DNA of 64,000 bases from Macrotis lagotis (GCF_037893015.1 NC_133666.1:992001-1056000), one strand, 5' to 3'; counted from the stretch's first letter, positions 51,501 through 61,429 are shown. The notes: generated by a model from the sequence alone, not told the origin. Numbers and translations are program-made.

Positions 51501-54500
51501 TGGATGGAGCTACTTAAAGAAAGCCACTGTGACATTATCAGGGGTGAGGGTCAGGGATTCAAAGACAGTGAATAGTCAGAGAATTTGGTTTGTGTGGGAA
51601 AGTAATAGGAGATCATCATTTAGCCTTTACTCAGAGATGTAGGGGAAGAGGGATGTCCTCAAAGTGGTTCCAAGCTAAGTGTGGTTTTAAGGTTTAAGAT
51701 GCTGAGTAGAGAATTAGGGAGCCCACCTTGAAGGTTGGTAGACCAATCCAGCCCCAGTGACCGCCTGTGTTCAAGACCAAGTCAGACCCAGGCCATGCTC
51801 TGGAAGGATTAATAGGAGAGGGCCCACCCAAGAGAGACCTCGGGAAACAGCAAAGAACTGTCTAAAAAGAAGAAGAAAGAGGAGACTTTGGGTGAGGAAA
51901 TCAAGGTTGGCTTCCTAGAGGAGGTGGCATCCAAGTGGTGGAAGCTGAGATGGATGTAGAAAACACCAGCATTTGCTCCAGGACCTGAGAGTTTGGCAGA
52001 GTCTCAGGCCATGGGTAGACACCTTGGATCCCAGACTGAGGACTTTTAAGCTTTTAAAGTCTGAACTTTGGTCTCTTTGCCTTGGGATTAAGACTAGATT
52101 TCTAAGGTTGCTTAGGGCTCTGCAGTCTATTTTGACTTTCTTCATTAGGCAGTAGTGAGCCCTTAACAGGTTTTTGAAGAGGAGAAGTTCTCATTTGGAA
52201 GAAGACTGTAGGGGACAAAGAAGGAAAGAGAGCAGAGGCAGTAAAGGAGACTATTCAGACACTCAGATGAGAGGAGAGGAGGGCCCCAACTAAGCTGCTG
52301 TCAGTAAAGAAAGGGGAAGCTCGTGGTGGGGTACATGGGAATAGTGCCAGAGAGGAAGAGAAATCTGGGGGTAAAGGCCTCAGATCTCCCAATTTGCAAC
52401 CTCTATTGACTATCCCCTTCTCCACGTCACCATTTGTAGAAGTTTCTGGAAAATATTGTTTTTAAAGAGAGACAGACAAGGAAAGGAAAAAGGGAGAGAA
52501 GGAAGGAGGGAGGGAGAGACAGACAGAGACAGACAGAGACAGGGAGAGAAAGTCAGAGACAAGGAAAGGAGGAGAAAAGAAGGGAAGGAGGGAGGGAGAA
52601 ACAGAGGGAGAAAGCCAGAGACAAGGAAAGGAGAAAAGGAAGGGAGGGAGAGACAGAGACAGAAAGAGAAAGACAGAGACAAGGAAAGGGAAAATGGTGG
52701 GAGGGAGAGAGAAACAGACGGAGAGAAAAATCAGGAGACAAGGAACATAGAAAAGAAGGGAAGGAGGGAGAGACAGAGACAGAAACAGAGAGAGAGAGAG
52801 AGAGAGACTGGTCATTTCTGCTAGAGAAGTTCTTTGCATTTCTTGGTCCCTAAAGAGACTGAGACCCTATTTTGTGTTGTGACTCCTGAAAAGGATGGTC
52901 ATTTGGGGGTCGGAGGCTCTGCCTCCCTAATATGTAACTGGGTGACTGAGAAATGGACAGTCTATCCTGTCCTTCACATCCTCCCTTAGGGAAGCCAGAA
53001 CCATTGTGTCAAAGAACCTAGAACAACATTGCTTTCATAGAGACTAAATCTCTTCCTGGAGAGATCATTGGGGGGGAGGGGCAGATGAGTTTGTGTTTTT
53101 CACTATCTTTCCAAACTTGAAGTTGTGAAAGAACAAGCTGTTGTGTTAGAGGAGAGCAGGCACCATGAGCCGTTTTGTCTTATCTCTTAGAAACAGCTGC
53201 CAAGGCAGCTTTAATGAGCTTGGGGTGGAGGGGAGGGAAGAGAGAGGCCCCCAATTCTGGAGCCTTCAATGAGGTGAGCCCATGGCACCTTCCCCGGAAG
53301 AAAGGCCACCTTTCCAATTGGCTTTCTTGCCCACACTTGAGAGCTTAGGGTTTTTCATGAGCTGGGCAGAGGCAGGGAGCTCCCAGTTTGGTGTGCTTGG
53401 CTTGTGACAGGCCTGGAAATTAAATCGGGGATGCGATTCAGATGTGGAACTCTCTGTCCCCATTGAGGAAGATTCAACCATGGTCAGTGGACCTGGGACA
53501 TCCACAGAATGAGCAGGAATTTAAAAAAGGTAGATGGTGTGGACATGGTACCTAACAATTCTTAAATAATGGCATCCTGAGGACTGAGGCACTACCCTCC
53601 ACCCCCACCCACCTTAGAGCCTCGTCACTTGCTTCATGGAGTATCTGAAGGGAATCCAGAAAGTTGGACCCAGAACTCTGAGGGAGCCTTCTCCCCCCAC
53701 CCCCATAGCCCAGTGGCTTTGGAGAGGCCAGCAACATGCTGAGCTCTGGAGGGACCCTAGCCTTAGGGGAGTTCCCCAGTGGGAGGGCTTTGCTTCTTGT
53801 TTATAACTTAACTACCCATAAAGTGACCCCCTCAAAGGTCACCATGTCAGCCAGGCCACATGTTAGATACTAAGGATCCAAAACACCAAGAGTTACCCAG
53901 TTCCTGCCCGTCTCATCCAGGTACCCTGCCAGGCTTGGGGGGGCTTCACACTTTAGGTGTCAGAGCAAAGCCGGAGGCTGGGATTTGGGCCTGGATGCCC
54001 CATTTTAGGAAGGAGCATTGGGAGAAAGGAGCCAAGCTGGTAAGCAAGAGCACTGAGCCAAGGGTTCCAGGGAAGGAATGACACCAGGAGACAAGACTCA
54101 GTGAGAAGGAGGGTAGACCCTAGAGGCCGGGAATATCCAAAATCTGCAGTGCCTCCTAGCCCAGGCTCCCATTTTGATGGGACCTTCTGTTTTGGATAAG
54201 GAATCCGGCTGGACTCTTTGACCCCAGAAAGCCCCTTCCTAGAGGGCTAGGTTGGGACAGCAGGGAAGGGGAAGGAACTGAAAGGAATGCCCCTCAGTCT
54301 CTCCTCCCTCATTCCTCCCCCGCTCATACTCTCCCCAGAGCCTCATTCCCTTGTCCAGTACTTTTCCACTGGTGTTTTGGGCTGCCAGGAACATAGTGGA
54401 CACTCTGGAATGCTGGGTCTGTGTGTGTTGGCATGGTGAACCCTGATTACTCTCTTGTAAAGACTCCCCTGTTTTCTGACCGGGAAAGAACTGGGGCAGG

Positions 54501-57500
54501 GCTTTGGAGAGGCCAGGAGTCCCATGTCTCCTCCCTCCCTGCTTGTGCTGCAGCAGAGCAGCCTAATTCCAAGAGACTCGGTGCCCCCCCACACACACAC
54601 ACTCTCATTGTTCCAGGAGTAGGGTCTTTCCAAAGCTGAAGCAGAAACCCCAGATCTGAGGCCCAGCAGAGGCCACATTGGCTCCTGGCTTCTTTGCCGT
54701 TCTAGGCTGCAAGGTGCCTTGGGGGCCCTCCTTTTCCAAAACTGAGATGTAGGGAAACTGAGGGACATTTGAGCAGCAGCATAAATGGGATACACACCCT
54801 GTTGGAGTCCTCTGACTTCCAGTCTTGCCATTTGAAACCAGACCCCCAAGAGTCCGTGGCATCCAAACTTTTGATGTGTTTCATTTCCAATATGGTAAAT
54901 CACAGCGGATAGGAGCCATTTAAACCAAAGCTTTTTTTGGTTGGCGGTGGGGGGTGGGGGAGGAATCCCTCAGTAATTTTCTGGAGTATAATTGGAGAAC
55001 AACTGCAAACTATCCAAAAGGATTTAATCCGTGAAATTGGCAGATCCCTACATTCTCTTTTCTAAGTAGCCCACCCCTCCTGTGAGCCCTCCCCTGGGTG
55101 ACCCCAGCTGAGCCCTTCTTGTGCCTTAGGCAAATTCTTTTGGCGTCTCTGGTTACTAGAGAGGTGAGAGTCTTGTTTTTCTCCAACTCCAGTAATTGTT
55201 TTCCTTCACTTTTTTGGAGCCTCTTTTCTTGGGACCAATGGTCTCTGGAGACTGCTCTTTGACCCCAGAAATGTGGAATGGGCTCTGGTTTTTTGGTCTG
55301 GGATACCAGATGATTCCTGGTCCCTCTCCCCCTAGGCTATAAATGGAGTGCCTCTCCATTTCATTTCTTACAAGTTTGTGAGTTTGGAGGCCAGTCCTCA
55401 GTGAAACCTGCCCTGTGGGAGACCTCGGAGGACTAGCAGCCCACTGGGAGCTCCAATTTCAGTTGGAGAATTGTTCGGAATGAGGAAAGGCTCAGTCCCT
55501 GGTGTAGCTGGAGGTGGACTTGCTCTCAGCCCTCTTCCTTCTTGTGGGCTGCTCCTCAGGATGGGGATGGGGGGTGTTCAGAAATGCCCCCTTGGCTTCT
55601 CTAAACCATCATGTTTCCTCCCTTGTTATCTTAGGACGCCATCAGGGACGTCCATATCAAAGGCCTCATGTACAAATGGATCCTCCAGGACTTGGGTGAG
55701 TTGGAAGAGGCCTCCAAACATAGGAGTGCTCTATGGAGAAACCAAACAGGAGAGTGAGGGAGTACCTGCCTGTGTGTGTGTGTGACCGTGACCATGAGTG
55801 TAGGGGAGAAGCACAAGAGAGAATTAGATCACATCTCCTTGGTTGTGTGGCCCAGACCGGAGCCAATTGTGTGTGCATATGTGCACATGTGTGTGTGCAT
55901 CCACACGCTTCTTCTCTCTGACCTTTCCTGGGGTGAAGATGCTAAGAGCCACTTCTAATGGCTTTCCTCAGTTCTGGTCTTGAAGTCACACACTAAGAAT
56001 TAAGGGAAAGTAGCTGTGGGGAATCCTCAGGGCTGCGCCCCAGGGGCCATGCATGACCCATTCAAGCTCCCCACACTTGACTTTGTGTCCATTCTGTAGA
56101 ACAGTACATCCTACGGGGTGAGGAGACCTATGCTGTCCTGCGGCGCCTGGTGGACAATGGCAAGAAGCTCTTTCTCATCACCAACAGCCCATTCAGCTTT
56201 GTGTGAGTAGCCTTAGAGGAGCAGGGTACCCTGCTGCCCTGCCCCTATATCTGGTCCCAGCAGGTCCTGCCAGGGCTGGAGTGATGGCTAGGGCAAGGGG
56301 GGTTGGGGAGGTGGGGAAGCCATGGAGGAAGAGAGGCCACAAGCCTCCCTGCTCTTCTCTGTCTCTCCAGTGACAAAGGTATGAAGTACATGGTGGGCAA
56401 GGAGTGGAGGGATTTCTTCGATATAATCATCGTGCAGGCTGATAAACCACATTTCTTTAACGATGGCATCAAGTAAGTGTGTGGGTCCTGAGAGGATGGC
56501 CTGTTCTGATCCTGTGGCCCAGATGTAATTCTGGGAGGGAAGTCAGGCCACTCAAAATCCTGCCCCCCAGCCCACCAGGCAGAGCCCACTTGTAGAGTTT
56601 TTCCTATTTTGCTCCTACTTCCCCTTTGGATAACCTCAGGATTTTCTAAACTGTTTTTCTCATGGGCAATCAGTTTTATGGAGGAGGGCAGTGACCATCC
56701 CAAGACCCTTGCTAATAATGTGGAAGCTGAAACTTGAACCCAGATCTCTTACATCCTGGACCAGTGTTCTCTCTGCTACCCAGTGCTCCTCTTCTAGCAT
56801 CTACAAATTGGCCTCCTGAGATTATTCTTCATCTTGCCTGGGGCTGGGCCTCTAGGTCACTTCCAACCCATCTCCCTACTCCCTTGCTCCCCTGTGGGAA
56901 GGAAAGATCACAGGACCTCTCCTGTTGCATCCTAAGAACTTACATGTCATCTGGCACTTAGGAAATGCTGTCATTCATTCATTCATTCATTGATTCTCAC
57001 TGGAGAAATGAAACGATATATTGAGTGACTCTTTCATTCCCCACACATTGGAGGTTGGCCTGGACTTGTCCAGCTCAGGGTCCCATGGACCCTCCCCTCC
57101 CCCAGAGAAGGTCTATCCACTCCACCTTCTTCCTCACGCCAGAAATTCATGTTACTGTTCTGTAAAACCAGGACCCCAGAGTGGGGTGGGTGCCATATTG
57201 TCATAAAGTTGGGCTAGACCCACTCTGGCTTTAGAAATGAAGACTTCAACCTTTAGTTCCTATTTTTGTTGTAAATTTAGTTGGCTGAAGGTGTTCTTGT
57301 AGGGTGGGAATCTACTTAGGAGTTTTGAGGCTTTAACTTTGTTTTCCAGAGGCCTAGCCTTGACTTAAGTCATAGCCCACTTGCCCTTCATTTTTATAGG
57401 AAGAGCAATGGAGAGGGTTTAGATTCAACCCTTGAGAAGTAATGCAGGGTGGAGGTGGATGAGCTGAGAGGGTTCTGGACAGTCTCCGAAGCTCATCTCT

Positions 57501-60500
57501 TTGATCTGCCCTGCCCCCAGGCAGTGGCCTTTGTTTAGGCTCTTGGCCCTTCCTCCCATTGATTTGACCAAATGCAGCTGTTGACCCTTTCAAACCTCCC
57601 ATCCTATTCTGAGGACTGAGACCAAACAAAGGTATCTGAAGCTGGATGGGCCTAGCCTGCCTTGGCTTCCTGTGCACCAGTTTATTCCTAGAATAAAGGA
57701 AGTCTTTGCTTTGCTTTTAAGTGTTGGGGGGGGGGGGGGGGGAGGAAAGGCAGCCTCCTGCCACTTCTACCATCTGCCACTGGGATGGGTGGGGAGGGGC
57801 TGCACTGAACCTGGTGGGAGGACCTAGACACCCCAGCTGCCTGCTTCTTTTCTTCAACCTCTCTCCCATTTGCATAGAAGAGCAAAGAGGGAAACTGAGA
57901 CTGTGTTCTGTCCAATGAGACACATGTTCTGTCCGATGTGACTTCCTCTAATTTCCCTCATAAAGATATTCTGTTTCTGTTGAAGGGCCTTTCATTTGGA
58001 GATGGGAATGGGTGGGGGTACTCTTTCCCAGTCTTAGAGGCCCACTTCACCTCAGTGACCTGATCTCAACATGATCTCAACATCTTGAATCTTCTTTACC
58101 GCAAGCATATTCCTAAAGTCTCCACGCGCCACAAGGGCCCTGACTTTTCTAAGGAGATAAGCGGGGGGGGGGGGGGGGGGGGGGCAGGTGGTACAGTGGA
58201 TAGAGCACCAGCCCTGGAGTCAGGAGGACCTGAGTTCAAATCCAGCCTCAGACATTTAATAATTACCTAGCTGTGTGGCCTTGGGTGAATCACTTAACCA
58301 CATTGCCTTGCAAAAAAAAAAAAAGATAAGCTAGGAGTGGATAGACAAATGTCATGAGTCTCTGGAAGAAGCCTCCCTCTGACACTCATTTCCAAGAGGA
58401 ATAAGCATTCTCTTTGAGAAGAGAAGAAGAGTCCGGGCAGCCCCCAGCCCAGTGACCCAAGCTCCAGAGCCCAAGCCTGGCCATGTACTAGAGGAGAATT
58501 CCCCCATGCTGGGAGAAAAGGGAAGACAACCGGTATCTGAATGACTGTCCTTTCTTTCTGGCAGACCTTTCCGACGATTGGACGAGAATGGAGACCTTCA
58601 GTGGGATAAGATCATCAAACTAGAAAAGGGCCAGGTCTACAAGCAGGTGAGGCTGGTGCCTGTTGATCCAAAGGCCTGAATTGGCAAACATGTGAGGATG
58701 TCATAACTAGTGCCAGAATGGTGGCCACTGGCTCTGTTTCTCAAAAACTACCCTGACCCTTCCACCCATAGTCAGATAGTGACCACCGCTGCTTCAGATT
58801 CCTTCCTGACCACAGGCCCTGAAGCTCATTTCTGCAGGGGAGTAGGAGGCTGCTCCACTGGCAATATGAGGGGTATGGGGTGGCTTCAGGTTCTACTCAT
58901 ATGACCAGGGCTTGGAGGGGAAAAAGGGAAACCACTTCCAGTGTGCAGAATAGGGACCCTTTCCTGGCACCTCTGGCAGTGCTTTGTCACCTCAGGGTTC
59001 CCCAGTGTAGCAAATAGAGAGATGGTCAGTAAGAGAACAGCCTGGAAATAGCAAAAAGCTGGCTAGGGATTGTAGGATTCATTGCCCATAATCCCTTTGG
59101 ACTCCCTTCATACTCAAAGGTACCCTCAACAGAAGAGGTGCCCCCTCCACTCAGGGCTTTAGGCTTCTCAGTTTAAGACAGAGAAAATGGTTCCCAGAGG
59201 CAGCATCCTATTTTATGAGGTTCTAGGATCTGGGTTCTTAGTCTGGGACTAGAGCAAGAGGAAGGCATCTTTTCCTTTCCCTCCATTGGAGTTAGCCACA
59301 ATCAAAGATTCGGCTGGTCCTGCTGGCCCTGGCTACACCTCTAGCATCTTGGGTCAGGGAACTCCAGTCCCCCCATCACCATCAAGGGAGCAGCTGAAAG
59401 GGAAGGAAGGGACCAAAAAAGATTGCCCAGTTCAGTTATCCCTTCCATCGTTCCCCCTGATAGTCAAACCGAGAAAGGAAACAGTCCTTTAAAACTTGGT
59501 GCCTCTGCGCAACAACATCGGGAGGTGGGAAATGTGAGCCCCATTTTTCAGATGAGGAAATTGAGGCAAATGGAGGTGAAGTGACCTGCCCAGGGCCATG
59601 CACCTAGGAAGTTCCAGAGGCCAGATCATGCAGGGGAAGGGTTGGGGAAGGGATGACTAGAAAACTCAACCTTGGGTTGCAGTTGAAATGGAAGTAAGCA
59701 GTGTCACCTCCTAAGGCATGGTTCGGAGTGGAGCTGGTGGAAGACATCGACTGCCATGCTTTGGGGATCGAGTAGCCAGGGCCACAGCAAGGGGTCGTGT
59801 TGCCCAGTGAAGCATTCTTTGAGAATTCTTGATATTCTTCCCCCTCCAACTTTGAATTCCCCCTAAACCTGAATCTCTTCCATCCCCAGGGGAACCTGTT
59901 TGATTTCTTACGGCTGACTGGGTGGCGAGGATCCAAGGTCTTCTACTTTGGGGACCATCTCTACAGTGATCTGGCAGTAAGTGTTTTTAAGGAGCCACAA
60001 GGAGAGGTGAGCTGCTTGGTAGGAGTTGCACAGACAGCAGTGGTTTCCCCCCTCTTGGGGTCTGGGGGGAAATTTTTAGGCTAATTCAGTGAGCGTGGCG
60101 GGGGCGGGGCAGGGAAGAAGAGCCGTGGTTGTCCTCTTCAGCACCTTTTCCCTGCCCCACTGCCGCTTTTCCCAAGGACCTGATGCTTCGACATGGCTGG
60201 CGTACTGGGGCCATCGTGCCAGAGCTGGAGACTGAGACCAAGATTGTCAACACAGAGCAGTATTCCCAGTCCCTGACATGGCTGCAGGCCCTCACTGGCC
60301 TCCTGGAACGAATGCAGGTCAGCGCTCTTCCTCTGCCGCTTCCTTTCCAAGAGACCCAGGGGAGGCATCTTGGCCAGAGGGTTGACAGGATGCAGGTTTG
60401 GATTCTCTGATTTGAGATGCTGTAAATCAGGTTTTCTTTTTGGTCACTACCCAGATGTTTCGAGATGCTGAGTCCCAGCAGGTGCTCCAAGACTGGATGA

Positions 60501-60982
60501 AGGAGAGGCAGGAGATGAGGTAGGTGGAGGCACTGAGGCCAACATGGCTGGTGGGTAAGCAGGGTGGGACTTCAGCCCCAAGACCTCTGGGCCATGCTCC
60601 CTGTCTTGACCCCTGCCTTTCTCCCTCCCCTAGCTCTCTTACCCTATCTACTGCACAATTCTCTGAAATCAGGAAGTCACTGCCAGGGCTGGAGCTCTCA
60701 CACTCTCCCTTTTCTCCCAGGGCTGTCACCAAGAATTTATTCAACCCTCAGTTTGGCAGCATCTTTCGAACCTGCCACAACCCCACCTACTTTTCCCGCC
60801 GCCTCTGCCGCTTCTCAGACCTCTACATGGCTTCCATCAGCTGCCTGCTCAATTATGACCTCCGCTACACCTTCTTTCCCCGCCGTACCCCTCTGCAGCA
60901 CGAGGCCCCCCTCTGGATGGACCAGCTCTGCACAGGCTGCATGAAAACCCCATTTCTGGAGGAGATGGCCCACATTCGCTAG
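41515..60982 (+). CDS. NT5DC2: NT5DC2, complete 14-exon coding region (5'-nucleotidase domain-containing protein 2)
   Basis: The joined exons are 41515-41752, 47885-48069, 48918-48992, 49142-49197, 49738-49831, 50500-50628, 55635-55695, 56100-56202, 56371-56472, 58565-58646, 59890-59976, 60177-60317, 60455-60519 and 60721-60982. They total 1,680 nt, or 559 residues plus TAG, and every intron is GT-AG with matching phase. From memory, the longer human isoform has about 557 residues. The product is a cN-II-like HAD-superfamily hydrolase. Visible motifs are FDYDYT (nucleophile D112, D114), LITNS (T307) and YFGDHLYSD (D397, D402), so the acidic catalytic set is kept. The C-terminus [19 protein letters not shown] distinguishes NT5DC2 from its paralogue NT5DC3. 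The substrate is not established for the family. The basic, acid-poor first 25 residues would suit a mitochondrial presequence, which is an inference. The ATG has G at -3 and +4. Confidence 0.97.
42915..43005 (+). repeat. MIR/MAR-type CORE-SINE fragment
   Basis: The order TGACTTGGTGACCTTGAACAAG, cut here to TGACCTTGAACAAGTAAC, then CCTGTAAAATGAGGATG is the 3' half of the MIR/MAR core. It is old and diverged. Confidence 0.5.
43205..43425 (+). repeat. MIR/MAR-type SINE
   Basis: It has GGAATTCAAATCCTAGCTGA as a B-box region, then TGACCCTGGCCAAGTCACTT and CTCTGTAAAATAG, and a tail resembling GCACTATGCCTGGCATTTAA. This is the full MIR/MAR order. Confidence 0.7.
43820..44058 (-). repeat. MAR-type CORE-SINE
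   Basis: Read on the minus strand it carries the tRNA head, a TGGAGTT-like box and the tail ending in GAAGGACAAACATC. The same family occurs at 1-228, 27,415-27,600 and 50,812-51,138. Confidence 0.65.
45545..45725. repeat. Possible hAT-type DNA transposon remnant
   Basis: The phrases GGCCAAATTTGACCCTCTG, TTTGTAAATAAAATTTTATT and TTTGACCCTTTTGCCAGTC recall the ends of mammalian hAT non-autonomous elements. No terminal repeats or 8-bp duplication could be confirmed. Confidence 0.35.
47885..48069 (+). CDS. NT5DC2: NT5DC2 exon 2 (residues 80-141)
   Basis: The acceptor is TTTTCAG and the donor GTAAAG. It encodes [20 protein letters not shown] and then [12 protein letters not shown], which holds the HAD nucleophile motif D112-x-D114-x-T116. 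It matches human NT5DC2 strongly from LLPP onward and ends in phase 0 after ILVEQYK. Confidence 0.97.
48070..48917 (+). other. NT5DC2: NT5DC2 intron 2
   Basis: This 848-bp intron carries the compound GA/GT microsatellite at 48,441-48,550. Outside it I see only a weak MIR-like stretch near 48,350-48,420. Confidence 0.85.
48441..48550. repeat. Compound (GA)n(GT)n(GA)n microsatellite
   Basis: A GA block is followed by about 19 GT units (48,472-48,510) and another GA block. It lies in intron 2 and is likely to vary in length. Confidence 0.95.
48918..48992 (+). CDS. NT5DC2: NT5DC2 exon 3 (residues 142-166)
   Basis: Exactly 25 codons, [20 protein letters not shown] and YDIPK, between acceptor TTTGTAG and donor GTAAGG. 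IRGLHYD is a conserved NT5DC2/NT5DC3 block. Confidence 0.96.
49142..49197 (+). CDS. NT5DC2: NT5DC2 exon 4 (residues 167-184 and two bases)
   Basis: It encodes [18 protein letters not shown] plus two bases of Arg185. The acceptor is TTGTCCAG and the donor GTGAGA. The block [17 protein letters not shown] is shared with human NT5DC2 and NT5DC3. Confidence 0.96.
49198..49737 (+). other. NT5DC2: NT5DC2 intron 4
   Basis: 540 bp with donor GTGAGA. No repeat was recognised. Confidence 0.85.
49738..49831 (+). CDS. NT5DC2: NT5DC2 exon 5 (residues 185-216)
   Basis: It completes Arg185 and encodes [20 protein letters not shown] and then [11 protein letters not shown]. The acceptor is CTCTCCCAG and the donor GTGAGT. 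THHIPL is closer to human NT5DC2 (TQHIPL) than to NT5DC3. Confidence 0.96.
49832..50499 (+). other. NT5DC2: NT5DC2 intron 5
   Basis: 668 bp with donor GTGAGT. No repeat was recognised. Confidence 0.85.
50500..50628 (+). CDS. NT5DC2: NT5DC2 exon 6 (residues 217-259)
   Basis: It encodes 43 codons including [20 protein letters not shown] and ends HLYKDVT before donor GTAATG. The acceptor is CTCTCTCAG. The [10 protein letters not shown] block is diagnostic of NT5DC2/NT5DC3. Confidence 0.96.
50812..51138 (+). repeat. MAR-type CORE-SINE, nearly complete
   Basis: The head GGTGCAGTGAACAGAGCACC is followed by box B GTGTTCAAATCC, then TTGGCAAGTCACTTCATCC, and a long tail with CCTGATGTCATGGTCTTC and GAGAACAAAGGACAAACATC. 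At about 325 bp it is the most complete copy of this family in the window. Confidence 0.8.
51370..52260 (-). repeat. Possible L2 remnant
   Basis: Scattered phrases such as GGCTTCCTAGAGGAGGTGGC near 51,910 and ACTGAAGGCTTCTGGAAGGA near 51,434 resemble reversed L2. The match is patchy. Confidence 0.3.
52465..52810. repeat. Purine minisatellite with a period near 60 bp
   Basis: The anchor AGACAAGGAA recurs at 52474, 52557, 52619, 52677 and 52736. The spacings are 83, 62, 58 and 59 bp, with GGGAAGGAGGGAGGGAGA between anchors. This is a diverged tandem array inside intron 6, ending in (GA)n. Confidence 0.85.
55635..55695 (+). CDS. NT5DC2: NT5DC2 exon 7 (residues 260-279 and one base)
   Basis: It encodes [20 protein letters not shown] plus one base of Glu280. 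The acceptor is TATCTTAG and the donor GTGAGT. It follows the 5-kb intron 6. Confidence 0.96.
55696..56099 (+). other. NT5DC2: NT5DC2 intron 7
   Basis: 404 bp with donor GTGAGT. It carries short GT runs near 55,770 and 55,870 and no recognised repeat family. Confidence 0.85.
56100..56202 (+). CDS. NT5DC2: NT5DC2 exon 8 (residues 280-313 and two bases)
   Basis: It encodes [20 protein letters not shown] and then [19 protein letters not shown] is HAD motif II, with Thr307 and Asn308. The acceptor is TTCTGTAG and the donor GTGAGT. Confidence 0.96.
56371..56472 (+). CDS. NT5DC2: NT5DC2 exon 9 (residues 314-347 and two bases)
   Basis: It encodes [20 protein letters not shown] and then [13 protein letters not shown]. 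The acceptor is CTCTCCAG and the donor GTAAGT. Human has RRK where this protein has GIK at the exon junction. Confidence 0.95.
56473..58564 (+). other. NT5DC2: NT5DC2 intron 9
   Basis: This 2.1-kb intron has a 17-G run at 57,726-57,742, a (CATT)n stretch near 56,971 and a young SINE at 58,163-58,325. The rest of 56,473-58,162 shows no clear repeat beyond a weak MIR-like piece near 56,700-56,790. Confidence 0.85.
58163..58325 (+). repeat. WSINE1-like tRNA SINE with an expanded G head
   Basis: 22 G residues (58,163-58,184) run into the SINE head GCAGGTGGTACAGTGGATAG. The B box GAGTTCAAATCC, TTGGGTGAATCACTTAACC and an A tail follow. The flanks AGATAAGC (near 58,155) and AGATAAGC (near 58,324) are the target duplication. 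The normal head is GGGGC, so the run looks like a later expansion. Confidence 0.9.
58565..58646 (+). CDS. NT5DC2: NT5DC2 exon 10 (residues 348-375)
   Basis: It completes Lys348 and encodes [20 protein letters not shown] and then KGQVYKQ. The acceptor is TCTGGCAG and the donor GTGAGG. Confidence 0.96.
58647..59889 (+). other. NT5DC2: NT5DC2 intron 10
   Basis: 1.24 kb with donor GTGAGG. A MIR-like minus-strand piece lies near 59,540-59,640 (CAGATGAGGAAATTGAGGCA). Otherwise no recognised feature. Confidence 0.8.
59890..59976 (+). CDS. NT5DC2: NT5DC2 exon 11 (residues 376-404)
   Basis: It encodes [20 protein letters not shown] and then [18 protein letters not shown] carries the HAD motif IV acidic residues D397 and D402. 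The acceptor is ATCCCCAG and the donor GTAAGT. Confidence 0.97.
60177..60317 (+). CDS. NT5DC2: NT5DC2 exon 12 (residues 405-451)
   Basis: It encodes [20 protein letters not shown] and ends in LTGLLERMQ. The acceptor is TTCCCAAG and the donor GTCAGC. It is nearly identical to the human exon in the RHGWRTGAI block. Confidence 0.96.
60455..60519 (+). CDS. NT5DC2: NT5DC2 exon 13 (residues 452-472 and two bases)
   Basis: It encodes [20 protein letters not shown] and then M, plus two bases of Arg473. The acceptor is CTACCCAG and the donor GTAGGT. Human has QTYQDAES at the start of this block, so the first residues vary. Confidence 0.95.
60721..60982 (+). CDS. NT5DC2: NT5DC2 exon 14, C-terminus and stop (residues 473-559)
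   Basis: It completes Arg473 and encodes [17 protein letters not shown] and so on to [19 protein letters not shown], ending EEMAHIR and TAG. The C-terminal 30 residues differ from human NT5DC2 at only a few positions and identify the paralogue. The acceptor is TTCTCCCAG. Confidence 0.97.
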
Positions 60983-61362
60983 AGTGTGTGCTTCTCACCC
61001 GGGGATGCTGGGCCATTCACAAGCCTAGGGCAAGGCTGGGTTCTTCTGGTCTCGGCATATCCCCCTCCCATCCCCTAGCTTGGTCAGAGGTTGGGAGCCA
61101 AAGGGTGATCATGGGGCTGACCATGACGATGTCCCAAGGGGAGGAGACACTGGCATCAGCTGTTGCCTTTGTGCCCCTTCATCATAACCACCTTAGGGAC
61201 CCACACAACCCTACTCACATTGTCCATTGGTTGGCTGTTCAATGGGTTTGTCAACGATCCTTTGGTGCTAGGGAGGAGGAGCCTGTCCCTGAGGCCTGAG
61301 GGATGGCTGCTCCCTAGTTAGGAATCTTTCTCTCTAGACCAAGCAACAGAGCCTGGTTACTG

Positions 61363-61363
<1 letters not shown>

Positions 61364-61429
<66 letters not shown>
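61364..61429. repeat. (GT)n(GA)n microsatellite
   Basis: About 23 GT units (to 61,410) are followed by about 9 GA units. It lies about 380 bp after the NT5DC2 stop, probably in the transcript's 3' untranslated region. Confidence 0.95.

Larger units (their letters stand above)
50629..55634 (+). other. NT5DC2: NT5DC2 intron 6
   Basis: This 5.0-kb intron carries a CORE-SINE (50,812-51,138), a possible L2 remnant (about 51,370-52,260) and a purine minisatellite (52,465-52,810). From 52,811 to 55,634 the sequence is GC-moderate, with no recognised repeat or convincing open frame. Confidence 0.85.

Noticed and set aside
52456-52839. Frames of about 125 codons on both strands in intron 6
   Set aside because: They are translation of the purine minisatellite.
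54343-54903. A 186-codon minus-strand frame in NT5DC2 intron 6
   Set aside because: There is no recognised domain and no conserved-looking segment. The length is compatible with chance at this base composition.
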